DNA of 64,000 nucleotides from VAXT01 sp963850415 (GTDB taxonomy: Bacteria > Actinomycetota > Thermoleophilia > Gaiellales > Gaiellaceae). The notes beneath the pieces are model-generated. The model searched no databases and was not told the DNA's origin. It saw nothing but the letters and a program-made list of their open reading frames with translations. The stretch covers positions 868,001-932,000 of the forward strand of contig CAWKLE010000003.1 of the NCBI GenBank assembly GCA_963850415.1, written 5' to 3'. Below are positions 8,440 to 16,687 of the stretch, in pieces; within the stretch, counting starts at the first letter, position 1, and each line of letters begins with the position of its first letter. The position numbers were made by a program, and so were the translations under genes.

Positions 8440-8622
8440 CTAGGCGTTCGCGGGCCGCAGCATCGTGTACACGAGCAGCCCGATGAACGGAACGAGCAGC
8501 ATGAAGATCGTCCAGCCCGCCTTGCCCCCTACGGAGAGGTCGTGCCGCCGGAAGACGTCGATCACGGCCCGCGCCCAGAGGATGAGGAAGAGGACGACGA
8601 CGGCGATGAGGAGGATCCGCAC
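8440..8622 (-). CDS. PLDc_N-type two-helix membrane peptide
   Basis: 60 residues: helix 1 (ILLIAVVVLFLILWARAVI), a polar turn with DVFRRHDLS and GKAGW, then helix 2 ending in VYTMLRP. This is the stand-alone phospholipase D N-terminal (PLDc_N/YxlE-like) domain found in many actinobacterial membrane peptides. Function unknown. Six bases separate it from the FMN reductase gene. Confidence 0.7.
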   Translation of the reverse strand: MRILLIAVVVLFLILWARAVIDVFRRHDLSVGGKAGWTIFMLLVPFIGLLVYTMLRPANA

Positions 8623-8659
8623 GGGACAACCCTAGTCCGTCGTCGCATATCGTGGGCCC

Positions 8660-10297
8660 GTGGTCGATGCTTCGCAGGAGCTCGAGCGCGGCCGCACCTC
8701 GTTCGAGAGGCGGGCCTGGCTCGACGCCTATACGGCGCTGTCCGCAGCTGACCGCGCCGATCCGCTGGCGGCGACGGACCTCGATCTGCTGGCCACGGCC
8801 GCCTCGCTGATCGGCCGGATGGACGAGTACCTCGCCGTGCTGGAACGCGCACACCTTGCCCACATCGAGCGCGGTGAGAATCTCGCGGCCGCGCGGAGTG
8901 CGGGCTGGCTGGGGATCACGCTTGCCATCAGGGGCGAGCTGGGGCCGGCGAGCGGATGGTTCGGCCGGGCGCAGCGTCTCGTCGAGCGGGAGGGCCGGGA
9001 CTGCGCCGAGCGCGGCTGGTTGCTGGTTCCGGTCGTGTTCCAGCTCGAGGCCGCCGGCGACTACGACGGCGCGCACGAGTCAGCGGCACAGGCGATCGAG
9101 ATCGCCGAGCGCTTCGGCGACTCGGACCTCGCGGCGATCGCTCTGCACGCGCAGGGCGTCGTGCGCATCAAGCAGGGCTCGCTCGACGAAGGCCTCCGGC
9201 TCCTGGACGAAGCGATGGTCGGCGTCACTGCCGACTCCGTCTCGCCGGTCGTCGCGGGCATCGTCTACTGCGGCGTGATCGCGGGCTGCGAGGAAGCCTT
9301 CGAGGTGCGGCGTGCCAAGGAGTGGACCGATGCGCTGACGCGCTGGTGCGACGGACAGCCCCAGCTGGTCTCGTTCACGGGCCGCTGCCTCGCGCATCGC
9401 GCGGGGTTGATGCAGCTCCACGGCGAGTGGCGCGACGCGCTTGCCGAGGCGAAGCTGGCCAGGGAGCGCTGCGAGAAGGCGATGAACCGGGCTGCGACGG
9501 GGCAGGCGCTCTACCAGCAGGGCGAGCTGCATCGCCTCCAGGGAGACTTCGAGGCGGCTGAAGCGGCATATCGGGGCGCGAGCGATTTCGGCCGCGAGCC
9601 GCAGCCTGGCCTGGCGCTCCTCCGGCTCGTCCAGGGAGACGTCGAGGCCGCCGCCGCGATGACTCGGCGCGCAGCCTCTGAAGCATCCGGACCGTTCGCG
9701 CTGGCGACGATGCTTCCCGCCCACGTCGAGGTCATGCTCGCCGCCGGCGAGCTGGAAGAGGCCCGCCGCGCCGCCGACGAGTTAACCGGGATTGCGGCCA
9801 CCGGCAAGCGTGCGCTGCTCGAGGCGCTTGCGGCGGGCACACAGGGAGAGGTCGAGCTCGCGGAAGGCGATCCGAAGGCCGCGCTCAGCGCTCTTCGACG
9901 CAGCGCGCGCCTCTGGCAGGAGCTGAACGCGCCGTACGAGGTGGCCCGCGTGCGGGTGCTCGTCGGCCTGGCGTGCCGGACTCTCGGCGACGAGGAGAGC
10001 GCGGCGCTCGAGATCGCCGCCGCCCGTGAGGTGTTCGAGCGCCTGGCCGCCAAGCCGGACCTGGCGCGCATCGACCTGCTCGGCGATGGGCCGCCTTCGG
10101 ACTCCCACGGCCTCAGCTCACGTGAGCTGGAGGTGCTCCGCCTCGTCGCGGCCGGCAAGACCAACCGGGAGATCGCGTCCGAGCTCGTTGTCAGCGAGCA
10201 CACCGTCGCCCGCCATCTGCAAAACATCTTCGCCAAGCTCCGCGTCACCTCGCGCACGGCCGCGACCGCCTTCGCGTTCCAGCACGAGCTCGTCTGA
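8660..10297 (+). CDS. TPR-containing LuxR-family transcriptional regulator
   Basis: 545 residues from a GTG start. Residues 1-470 are alpha-helical TPR-like repeats (repeated A/L-rich pairs such as GDFEAAEAAYRGA and GDPKAALSALRRSA). Residues about 480-540 are a LuxR/FixJ helix-turn-helix: LSSRELEVLRLVAAGKTNREIA, shown here as the LSSRELEVL and KTNREIA motifs, then SEHTVARHLQNIF. There is no P-loop ATPase domain, so it is not a full LAL regulator. It probably senses a ligand or protein through the TPRs and controls the adjacent monooxygenase pair. A perfect 20-base dyad lies just downstream. Confidence 0.85.
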   Translation: MVDASQELERGRTSFERRAWLDAYTALSAADRADPLAATDLDLLATAASLIGRMDEYLAVLERAHLAHIERGENLAAARSAGWLGITLAIRGELGPASGWFGRAQRLVEREGRDCAERGWLLVPVVFQLEAAGDYDGAHESAAQAIEIAERFGDSDLAAIALHAQGVVRIKQGSLDEGLRLLDEAMVGVTADSVSPVVAGIVYCGVIAGCEEAFEVRRAKEWTDALTRWCDGQPQLVSFTGRCLAHRAGLMQLHGEWRDALAEAKLARERCEKAMNRAATGQALYQQGELHRLQGDFEAAEAAYRGASDFGREPQPGLALLRLVQGDVEAAAAMTRRAASEASGPFALATMLPAHVEVMLAAGELEEARRAADELTGIAATGKRALLEALAAGTQGEVELAEGDPKAALSALRRSARLWQELNAPYEVARVRVLVGLACRTLGDEESAALEIAAAREVFERLAAKPDLARIDLLGDGPPSDSHGLSSRELEVLRLVAAGKTNREIASELVVSEHTVARHLQNIFAKLRVTSRTAATAFAFQHELV

Positions 10298-10308
10298 CCC
10301 ACTCGCCC

Positions 10309-10328
10309 CGTGGTCAGAAATGACCACG
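10309..10328. promoter_or_regulatory. Perfect dyad CGTGGTCA-GAAA-TGACCACG (candidate LuxR operator)
   Basis: Eight-base arms separated by GAAA form an exact 20-base inverted repeat in the gap between the LuxR regulator (ends 10297) and the monooxygenase pair (first start 10416). The size fits operators bound by dimeric LuxR/FixJ helix-turn-helix domains. No T-tract follows, so it is a poor intrinsic terminator, though an RNA hairpin with a GAAA tetraloop is also possible. Confidence 0.45.
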
Positions 10329-10415
10329 AGCTGTCCGCTCCAGGTTGGCCGATCCGCGCGATGCGGGGCCGGCGGCCTCCTCCTAGCGTGCTCGTGAGAG
10401 ACGAAAGGAGGCGAC

Positions 10416-10688
10416 GTGGCCGTCGCATTGCTGGTCGAAAGCGCGGATTGCTCACAGGAGACGTACGAGCGGGTCCGCCGCCGGCTCGGATCGACTAAGC
10501 CGGCAGGCGGGATCTTCCACATCGCCGGCCCCGGCCCCAGCGGCGGCTGGCGCGTGGTCGAGGTCTGGGAGTCCGAAGAGGACGCCGACCGGTTCTTCCG
10601 CGAGCGCTACATCCCGGCTCTGCGAGATGCGGGCGTGCGACGGCTCCCGCGCCGCGAGCTCTGGCCGGTCCACGCCGCGATGTCCTGA
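10416..10688 (+). CDS. Small ABM-like dimeric barrel protein
   Basis: 90 residues from a GTG start placed by the strong GAAAGGAGG site at about 10400. The sequence (ALLVESADCSQETYERV, then GGWRVVEVWESEEDADRFF and RYIPAL) matches the small ferredoxin-like barrel proteins often listed as antibiotic biosynthesis monooxygenase-like. It is 26 bases upstream of the flavin monooxygenase and probably co-transcribed, so it may assist the same oxidation or handle the product. Confidence 0.65.
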   Translation: MAVALLVESADCSQETYERVRRRLGSTKPAGGIFHIAGPGPSGGWRVVEVWESEEDADRFFRERYIPALRDAGVRRLPRRELWPVHAAMS

Positions 10689-10714
10689 ACGAACGACGAC
10701 CTGGAGGTTTCGAG

Positions 10715-11824
10715 ATGAGCAGCAACCACGTAGAGACCGTGATCATCGGCGGAGGCCAGACCGGCCTCAACGCCGGCTACCACCTGGCCAAGCGCGGCCG
10801 TCCGTTCGTCATCCTCGACGCGAACGAACGGGTCGGCGACGCCTGGCGCAACCGCTGGGACTCGCTTCGACTCTTCACGCCCGCGCTCTTCAGCCGGCTG
10901 CCCGGAAAACATCTAGACATGTCGAACTGGTCGTTCCCGACGAAGGACGAGCTGGCTGACTACCTCGAGTCCTACGCTGCCCACTTCGAGCTCCCGGTTC
11001 GGACGGGCGTCGAGGTCGACCGGCTGGAGAAGGCCGACGGCCGCTTCGTCGTCTCGGCGGGCGACGAGCTGTACGAGGCCGAGAACGTGATCGTGGCCAC
11101 CGGCGCTCACCACATTCCGAAGACTCCCGCCTTCGCCGCCGAGCTCGATCCGCGGATCGTGCAGCTCCATTCGTCGGCCTACCGCAATCCCTCGCAGCTC
11201 CAGAAGGGCGACGTCCTCCTCGTCGGAGCGGGCAACTCCGGCGCGGAGCTCGCGGTCGAGCTGAGCCGCTCGCGCCGCGTCCTGCTCGCCGGTCCGAAGC
11301 TCGGCGAGATCCCGGTCAAGCACGGCACGCTGCCCGGCCGGCTCGGCTTTCGCGTCTTCCGCTTCCTGGGGCACCGCGTGCTGACGCGGGGCACCCCGAT
11401 CGGCCGCAAGCTCGGCCCGAAGCTGATCGCCGAGGCCGACCCGCTGATCCGCACGCGGTCGAAAGAGCTCGCCGCCGCCGGTGTCGAGCGCGTGCCGCGC
11501 GTGACGCGGGTCGAGAACGGACGGCCAGTCCTGGAGGACGGACGGGTGCTCGACGTCGCGAACGTCGTCTGGTGCACCGGCTTCCGGACGGACTTCGGCT
11601 GGATCGACCTGCCGGTCTTCGACGAGGCGGGCGAGCCAAAGCACGAGCGGGGCGTCGTCGAGTCCGAGCCGGGCCTGTACTTCCTGGGCCTGATCTTCCT
11701 CTACTCGCTCTCCTCCGACGTTCTACCGGGCCGTGGCCGCGATGCCGACTATGTCGCCAGGCACATCGCAGACCGGCGCAGGCGGGCTACGGAGGCGCCG
11801 AGCCGAGTCCTCGCGACGGCCTAG
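10715..11824 (+). CDS. Flavin-containing monooxygenase (NAD(P)/FAD-dependent)
   Basis: 369 residues, preceded by CTGGAGG. An FAD-binding GGGQTGLNAG near residue 10, the WRNRWDSLRLFTP segment of FMO/YUCCA-type enzymes, a second dinucleotide fold GAGNSGAELA near residue 170, and the ATGAHH and WCTGFRTDFGW motifs before and after it. It would oxygenate a nucleophilic or carbonyl substrate using NADPH and O2. It follows a small ABM-like gene and a LuxR regulator, which suggests an inducible oxidation unit. It ends on the CTAG shared with the convergent gene. Confidence 0.85.
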   Translation: MSSNHVETVIIGGGQTGLNAGYHLAKRGRPFVILDANERVGDAWRNRWDSLRLFTPALFSRLPGKHLDMSNWSFPTKDELADYLESYAAHFELPVRTGVEVDRLEKADGRFVVSAGDELYEAENVIVATGAHHIPKTPAFAAELDPRIVQLHSSAYRNPSQLQKGDVLLVGAGNSGAELAVELSRSRRVLLAGPKLGEIPVKHGTLPGRLGFRVFRFLGHRVLTRGTPIGRKLGPKLIAEADPLIRTRSKELAAAGVERVPRVTRVENGRPVLEDGRVLDVANVVWCTGFRTDFGWIDLPVFDEAGEPKHERGVVESEPGLYFLGLIFLYSLSSDVLPGRGRDADYVARHIADRRRRATEAPSRVLATA

Positions 11825-12492
11825 GCGGCGGTGACGCGCTCGCGGTGGGGCGAGGCGAGGAGGTCGTGCACCTCGGGATGACCGGCCATGTAGCTCGCGA
11901 CGAACGGGCAGAGCGGGACGACCTCGAGACCCTTCCGACGCACGTCCTCGAGCGCGCCGGTGACGAGCCTGCTGCCGAAGCCTCGGCCCTCGCAGGCCGG
12001 GTCGACCTCGGTGTGCAGGAACGCGATCCGGTCGCTGTTCTCACGGCGGTGGTAGGCGGCGACGCCGATGCGCCGGCCTCCGAGCCGAAGCTCGTACTGC
12101 GACGACTCGGGCACGTCGACGACCTCGGTGTCCTCCGGCGCGGCCGTGATTTCGGCCTCCTCGGAGGGCTCGAACAGCTCGACGAGCTGGCCGATGGCAT
12201 CCGATTCGCGCGGCGGCTCGTGGTCGACGAAGCGGCGCCGGTGCTCGGCCGCGTGCTCCCAGGCCGCGAGCCCGCGCAGGTACGCGTAGACCGCGCGCGT
12301 CCCGCTGAAGAAGCGGCCGTCCTCGGTCTCGAGCGTGGGGATGAGGTCGGAGCCCGAGACAGCCCTCAACGCGGCCCGCTGCTCGGGCCACGGCTCGACC
12401 TGGCGCGCGACGAAGTCGAGGCCGAGCTCGGTCAGGATCTCGCGCACGGCGCCCGAGAACGGGCACCACTCGGCCTGGTACAACGTCAGCAC
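11821..12492 (-). CDS. Glutaredoxin/GST-N domain fused to a YjdJ-type GNAT domain
   Basis: 223 residues from the GTG at 12492, whose G is the last base of the upstream TAG (TAGTG). Residues 1-80 are a thioredoxin-fold glutaredoxin/GST N-terminal domain: LTLYQAEWCPFSG with a CPFS motif, then LIPTLETEDGRFFSGT. Residues about 130-223 are a COG2388-type acetyltransferase: FLHTEVDPACEGRGFGS for acetyl-CoA and the signature PLCPFVASYMAGHPE. In Escherichia coli the stand-alone versions yjdI and yjdJ are adjacent; here the yjdJ-like domain has gained a redox domain. Substrate unknown. Confidence 0.8.
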   Translation of the reverse strand: MLTLYQAEWCPFSGAVREILTELGLDFVARQVEPWPEQRAALRAVSGSDLIPTLETEDGRFFSGTRAVYAYLRGLAAWEHAAEHRRRFVDHEPPRESDAIGQLVELFEPSEEAEITAAPEDTEVVDVPESSQYELRLGGRRIGVAAYHRRENSDRIAFLHTEVDPACEGRGFGSRLVTGALEDVRRKGLEVVPLCPFVASYMAGHPEVHDLLASPHRERVTAA

Positions 12493-12923
12493 TAGCCCTC
12501 GAAGCCGTTGAGCTTGTGCGTCCCGTCGCAGAACGGCTTGTTCGACGAGCCGCCGCACCGGCAGAGGGAGGCCCGCTCGCCCTCGTAGAGGAGGTTCCCC
12601 TCCGCGTCGACGATCCGCACGCCGCCGGTGACGAGCAGCGGCCCGCCGGCGGACGCGCAGATCTCGGACTCCTGCCGCGGCTTCACGCTCACGCCCTTGA
12701 GCCGTCTCGTCCGCAGGGCGCCCGACGGACACCGGGCGACGGTTCTCTCGATGTCGTCCGCGGAGGCCTCGTCGGCCTTCACCCAGGGACGGCGATCGCG
12801 ATCGAAGACCTGCGGCAGGAGGAGAGAGCAGTTGCCGGAGTGGTAGCAGAGCCGCGGCTCCCACTCGACGACGATCTCGTCGGTCGGATACTCCTTGACC
12901 AGCGGCTTTCCGACCTCGGGCAC
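12492..12923 (-). CDS. YjdI-like Fer4_19 domain fused to a CDGSH iron-sulfur domain
   Basis: 143 residues. Residues about 15-75 are a divergent single-cluster ferredoxin (Fer4_19) with CYHSGNC and ARCPSGAL. Residues about 100-140 are a CDGSH domain, SLCRCGGSSNKPFCDGTH, that binds a 2Fe-2S cluster through three Cys and one His. It is coupled to the glutaredoxin-GNAT gene, so the pair keeps the yjdI-yjdJ partnership seen elsewhere. A redox or iron-sulfur sensing role is inferred. Confidence 0.85.
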   Translation of the reverse strand: MPEVGKPLVKEYPTDEIVVEWEPRLCYHSGNCSLLLPQVFDRDRRPWVKADEASADDIERTVARCPSGALRTRRLKGVSVKPRQESEICASAGGPLLVTGGVRIVDAEGNLLYEGERASLCRCGGSSNKPFCDGTHKLNGFEG

Positions 12924-12972
12924 CCGGCCAGACTAGCCGCGTCGGCCGGGGCTGCGGAGCGGCCCAACTTCC

Positions 12973-14412
12973 GTGCGAACGCGCCGTCTATCAAGACACG
13001 TGCGAGGTTTCGCTCTGGCGATCGGCATCGGCGTCCTGCTCGCTGCAGGAGCCGGCGGCGCGGCCGTCGGGCACAAGGCTGAACCGGCGGCCCGCTCGCC
13101 GGCCTCGACCAAGGCGCTGGCCCGGGCGATTACGCCCGGCCACCTGAGAGCGCATCTCGAGGCCCTGGAGGCGGTCGCGGAACGGAACAAGGGAACTCGC
13201 GCTGCAGGCACGCCGGGGTATTCGGAGTCGGTGGCCTATCTAATGCGGCAGCTCCGGGCTGCCGGCCTCCGACCCCGGCAGAAGACCTTCTCCTTCGACT
13301 ACTTCCGCGAGACGAAGCCGACGGTGTTCGAGCGCGTCTCGCCCGGGCCCGTTCGCTACGAGCGCAACCGCGACTTCCTGACGATGCGCTACTCGGGCGG
13401 CGGAAACCTCACGGCTCCGGTCGTCCCGGTCCGGCCCACCTCCGACTCGAGCGGCTGTGCGGACTCGGACTTCGCCGGCTTCCCGCACGGCGGGATCGCG
13501 CTCATGCGGCGCGGCGGCTGTCCGTTCTCGCAGAAGGCCGCCATCGCACAGTCGAACGGCGCTGCGGCTGCGCTGATCGCGAACGACGGGCTGCCGGGAC
13601 GCACAGCGCCGCTCTCGGCCACGCTCTTCGGCCCCGGCGTGCGGATCCCGGTGCTCGTCATCTCGTCGGGCGTCGCCGCCAAGCTCACGCAGCTCGCCCA
13701 GGCGGGCACGGTTCGGGTGCACCTCGACCTCACGGTCGCGAACACGCGTGCCCGCATCGCGAACGTGATCGCGGACCTCCCGGGACGTCGGAGCGGGGTG
13801 ATCCTCCTGGGCGCCCACCTCGACTCCGTCGCGAACGGGCCGGGGATCAACGACAACGGCTCGGGCACGGCGGCCGTCCTCGAGATCGCCAGGCAGGCAC
13901 GCCGTCTGCACCTGCGCCCGAAGCACGGGCTGCGGTTCGCGTTCTGGGGCGCCGAGGAGCTCGGGCTCGTCGGCTCGACGAGCTACGTCCGGAGCCTGAG
14001 CCCGCGTGAGCGAGGGCGGATTCTCGGCGTGATAAACCTCGACATGGTCGGCTCGCCGAACTACGACCGGATCGTGTATGACGGAGACGATGGCCCGAGC
14101 GGCTCGCGCAAGATCGAGAACGCATTCCGCGCCTACTTCGCTGCGCGCCACCTGCCCGTGGAGCAGGAGTCGCTCGGCGGCGCGTCGGACCACGCGTCGT
14201 TCGCCCAGCAGGGCATTCCCGTCGGCGGCCTGTTCACCGGCGCGGACGACCTCAAGTCGTCCACGTCCGCACGGAAGATGGGCGGCACTGCCAATCTCCC
14301 GTTCGATTCCTGCTATCACAAGGCCTGTGACACGGTCGGGAACGTCGACTTCCGCATGCTTGCCCAGCTGGCCGACGCAGCCGCTGTCGTCGCGGTGCGG
14401 CTTGCGAGCTAG
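12973..14412 (+). CDS. Secreted M28-family zinc aminopeptidase with PA domain
   Basis: 479 residues from a GTG start. A signal peptide spans about residues 1-33 (GFALAIGIGVLLAAGAGGAA). A protease-associated (PA) domain lies at about 140-250 (RGGCPFSQKA, GAAAALIAND). The peptidase domain follows with co-catalytic zinc ligands GAHLDSV, NGPGINDNGSG, WGAEELGLVGS, NLDMVGS and GGASDHASF. It would cleave N-terminal residues from peptides outside the cell. A lipoprotein gene follows 6 bases after its stop. Confidence 0.9.
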   Translation: MRTRRLSRHVRGFALAIGIGVLLAAGAGGAAVGHKAEPAARSPASTKALARAITPGHLRAHLEALEAVAERNKGTRAAGTPGYSESVAYLMRQLRAAGLRPRQKTFSFDYFRETKPTVFERVSPGPVRYERNRDFLTMRYSGGGNLTAPVVPVRPTSDSSGCADSDFAGFPHGGIALMRRGGCPFSQKAAIAQSNGAAAALIANDGLPGRTAPLSATLFGPGVRIPVLVISSGVAAKLTQLAQAGTVRVHLDLTVANTRARIANVIADLPGRRSGVILLGAHLDSVANGPGINDNGSGTAAVLEIARQARRLHLRPKHGLRFAFWGAEELGLVGSTSYVRSLSPRERGRILGVINLDMVGSPNYDRIVYDGDDGPSGSRKIENAFRAYFAARHLPVEQESLGGASDHASFAQQGIPVGGLFTGADDLKSSTSARKMGGTANLPFDSCYHKACDTVGNVDFRMLAQLADAAAVVAVRLAS

Positions 14413-14418
14413 AGGCGC

Positions 14419-14730
14419 ATGACCCGCATCGCCGGATTGCTTCTGGTCGTGCTTCTGCTCGCGGGGTGCGGGCAGGCCGACACGACGGCCATGAACAAGA
14501 AGTTCGAGCGGGTCGACTTCCAGCTCTCGACTCTCGAGACCATCAACTCGCAGTACAACCAGCAGCACTTCGCGCAGCTGACCCAGCGGTACATCGCGCT
14601 CGTCCACCAGTACGCCGATCAGCTCGGGAAGGACGAAGCGAGGCGGCGCCTCGTCCAGCTCGGTGACGAGCTCAATTCGTACTGCCTCCCCTGCACCGGG
14701 GTGCTCTACACCGAGGCGCGGAAGATCTGA
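14419..14730 (+). CDS. Small lipoprotein, function unknown
   Basis: 103 residues with a lipoprotein signal (LLLVVLLLAGCG, lipid-modified Cys near residue 17). The mature part is helical and glutamine-rich, ending with a CLPC motif. The start is 6 bases after the M28 peptidase stop, so the two are probably co-transcribed. No family recognised. Confidence 0.7.
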   Translation: MTRIAGLLLVVLLLAGCGQADTTAMNKKFERVDFQLSTLETINSQYNQQHFAQLTQRYIALVHQYADQLGKDEARRRLVQLGDELNSYCLPCTGVLYTEARKI

Positions 14731-14737
14731 CCGACTG

Positions 14738-15472
14738 ATGCCGGAGAACCACTTCGGCGAGGACGTCGCGGCACGCTACGACGAGTCCTCGGCGGACATG
14801 TTCGAACCGGCCGTGCTCGACCCGGCCGTCGAGTTCCTCGCCGAGCTGGCCGGCGACGGCGCTGCGCTCGAGCTCGGGATCGGAACGGGACGGATCGCAG
14901 TGCCGCTCGCAGAGCGCGGCGTCCGAGTCCACGGGATCGACCTCTCCGAGGCGATGGTCGCGAGGCTGCGCGAGAAGCCCGGCGCGGAGCGGATCGAGGT
15001 CGCGATCGGCGACGTCGCGACGACGCGCGTCGACGGCACGTTCTCGCTCGCATACGTCGTCTTCAACACGATCGCCAACCTGACGACGCAGGACGCACAG
15101 GTCGCCTGCTTCGAGAACGTTGCCGCGCACCTCGAGCCCGGTGGGTGCTTCGTGATCGAGCTCGGCGTGCCCGGGCTGAGGACGCTTCCGCCCGGCGAGC
15201 GGTTCCACGTGTTCGACTTCGGCGAGGAGCACATCGGCATCGACGAGTACGACGTCGCCAGCCAGGGCCTGATCTCGCATCACCTCTCGCCCGTCGAGGG
15301 ACAATGGAGGCTTGTGTCGGTGCCGTTCCGCTACACGTGGCCGGCGGAGCTCGACCTGATGGCGCGCCTCGCCGGGTTGACGCTGCGCGAGCGCTGGAGC
15401 GGCTGGCAGCGCGAGCCGTTCACGAGCGAGAGCACCAAGCACGTCTCCGTCTGGGAGAAGCCCGACTCGTGA
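14738..15472 (+). CDS. Class I SAM-dependent methyltransferase
   Basis: 244 residues from the ATG at 14738. The SAM site is ALELGIGTGRIAVPL, followed by VHGIDLSEAMVARL, a GDVATT acidic loop and YVVFNTIANL as motif IV. The C-terminal half has small barrel-like strands as in many small-molecule methyltransferases. The substrate is unknown. Its TGA overlaps the GTG start of the COG4280 protein, so translation is coupled. Confidence 0.85.
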   Translation: MPENHFGEDVAARYDESSADMFEPAVLDPAVEFLAELAGDGAALELGIGTGRIAVPLAERGVRVHGIDLSEAMVARLREKPGAERIEVAIGDVATTRVDGTFSLAYVVFNTIANLTTQDAQVACFENVAAHLEPGGCFVIELGVPGLRTLPPGERFHVFDFGEEHIGIDEYDVASQGLISHHLSPVEGQWRLVSVPFRYTWPAELDLMARLAGLTLRERWSGWQREPFTSESTKHVSVWEKPDS

Positions 15473-16209
15473 GCGCGGTCTTCATCTTCGCGGGCGCCTT
15501 CCTGGCGAGTGCTGTCGAGATGGTCGAGGCGCTGACGATCGTGCTCGCGGTCGGCGTCGTCCGCGGCTGGCGCGCGACGCTCGTCGGGGTCGGCGCCGCG
15601 GGGCTCGTGCTCGCGGTCCTCGTGGCGGCGCTCGGGCCTGCTCTGCGCCTGCTTCCGATCGACGCCCTGCGGCTTCTGGTCGGGACGCTCCTGCTCACCT
15701 TCGGCCTGCAGTGGCTCCGCAAGGCGATCCTGCGCGCGAGCGGGTACAAGGCCCTGCACGACGAGGAGGCCGCCTTCGAGCAGGAACGGGCCCTGGCCGA
15801 AGCCGCGGGCCAGCGCTCCGGTTTCGACTGGTACGCGTTCACGATCTCCTTCAAGGGCGTGCTGCTGGAAGGGCTCGAGGTCGCGTTCATCGTGATCACG
15901 TTCGGCAGCGCGCAGGGCCGGCTGCCGCTCGCCGCGGCCGCCGCCTTCGCAGCGCTGATCATGGTCGCCGTCATCGGCGTGCTGGTGCGTGCGCCGCTGG
16001 CGCGGGTGCCCGAGAACACGATCAAGTTCGCGGTCGGTCTGCTGCTGACGACCTTCGGCACCTTCTGGGCCGTGGAGGGCGCCGGAGTGGACTGGCCCGG
16101 AGGCGACCTGGCGCTCCTCGCGATCCTTGCGTTCACCCTCGTCGTCTCCCTGGGGCTCGTGCGACTGCTGCGCCGCCAGCGGGTCGCCGTCCGGCCGGTC
16201 GAGGCATGA
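15469..16209 (+). CDS. COG4280-family integral membrane protein
   Basis: 246 residues from a GTG that overlaps the previous stop (GTGA). Seven or so helices; the glutamate-containing segments SAVEMVEALTIVLAVG and FKGVLLEGLEVAFIVITFG repeat an E-x-x-E-like pattern, recalling the REXXE motifs of FTR1-type permeases. This supports a cation-related transport role only weakly. Coupled downstream to a 64-residue membrane peptide. Confidence 0.65.
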   Translation: MSAVFIFAGAFLASAVEMVEALTIVLAVGVVRGWRATLVGVGAAGLVLAVLVAALGPALRLLPIDALRLLVGTLLLTFGLQWLRKAILRASGYKALHDEEAAFEQERALAEAAGQRSGFDWYAFTISFKGVLLEGLEVAFIVITFGSAQGRLPLAAAAAFAALIMVAVIGVLVRAPLARVPENTIKFAVGLLLTTFGTFWAVEGAGVDWPGGDLALLAILAFTLVVSLGLVRLLRRQRVAVRPVEA

Positions 16210-16400
16210 GGCGCTTCGCGACGTTCTGGTGGGACTTCCTGGTCGGCGACGACTGGCGTCTCGCGGTCGGCGTCCTGCTCGGGATCGGCGCGACGGTGCT
16301 CCTCCAGCGGGCCGGCCTCGACCCCTGGTGGCTGCTACCGCCTCTAGTCGCGCTCCTACTCGCGCGCTCGCTCCAGCGCGCCAGTCGCCGCGCGAGGTGA
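16206..16400 (+). CDS. Small membrane protein coupled to the COG4280 protein
   Basis: 64 residues from the ATG that overlaps the previous stop (ATGA). Two hydrophobic stretches (LAVGVLLGIGATVLL and WWLLPPLVALLLA) bracket a short polar turn, and the C-terminus is arginine-rich. The overlap suggests a partner subunit of the COG4280 protein. No named family is assigned. Confidence 0.65.
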   Translation: MRRFATFWWDFLVGDDWRLAVGVLLGIGATVLLQRAGLDPWWLLPPLVALLLARSLQRASRRAR

Positions 16401-16646
16401 CTACGTCGCGACGGCCCGTCCGCGGAAGCGCGTGACCAGCCCCCAGGCCGACACGAGCGTCCAGACGACTTCGAGGAGCAGGAAGCCGTACTGGCGCTCG
16501 TGCCACGCGGCGATCCCGAGCACGAGCGCGCCGATCAGGTTGAGCCACAGGTAGGTCCACGAGCGGACGTCGAAGACGCCGACCTGTGCCGCGACGAACG
16601 CGACCAGGATCGCAAGCGCGCCGACGATCTGGACGATCTGGCTCAT
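16401..16646 (-). CDS. CBU_0592-like small membrane protein
   Basis: 81 residues from the ATG at 16646. Three helices with WTYLWLNLIGALVLGIAAW and YGFLLLEVVWTLVSAWGL, the pattern of the CBU_0592-like domain (a PQ-loop/SMR-sized membrane family of unknown function). Its stop abuts that of the convergent small membrane gene. Divergent from the DUF2269-like gene. Confidence 0.7.
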   Translation of the reverse strand: MSQIVQIVGALAILVAFVAAQVGVFDVRSWTYLWLNLIGALVLGIAAWHERQYGFLLLEVVWTLVSAWGLVTRFRGRAVAT

Positions 16647-16687
16647 CTGCTCCTCTCCCAGGGGACGGCTTTGACAGAGTGCCACGG

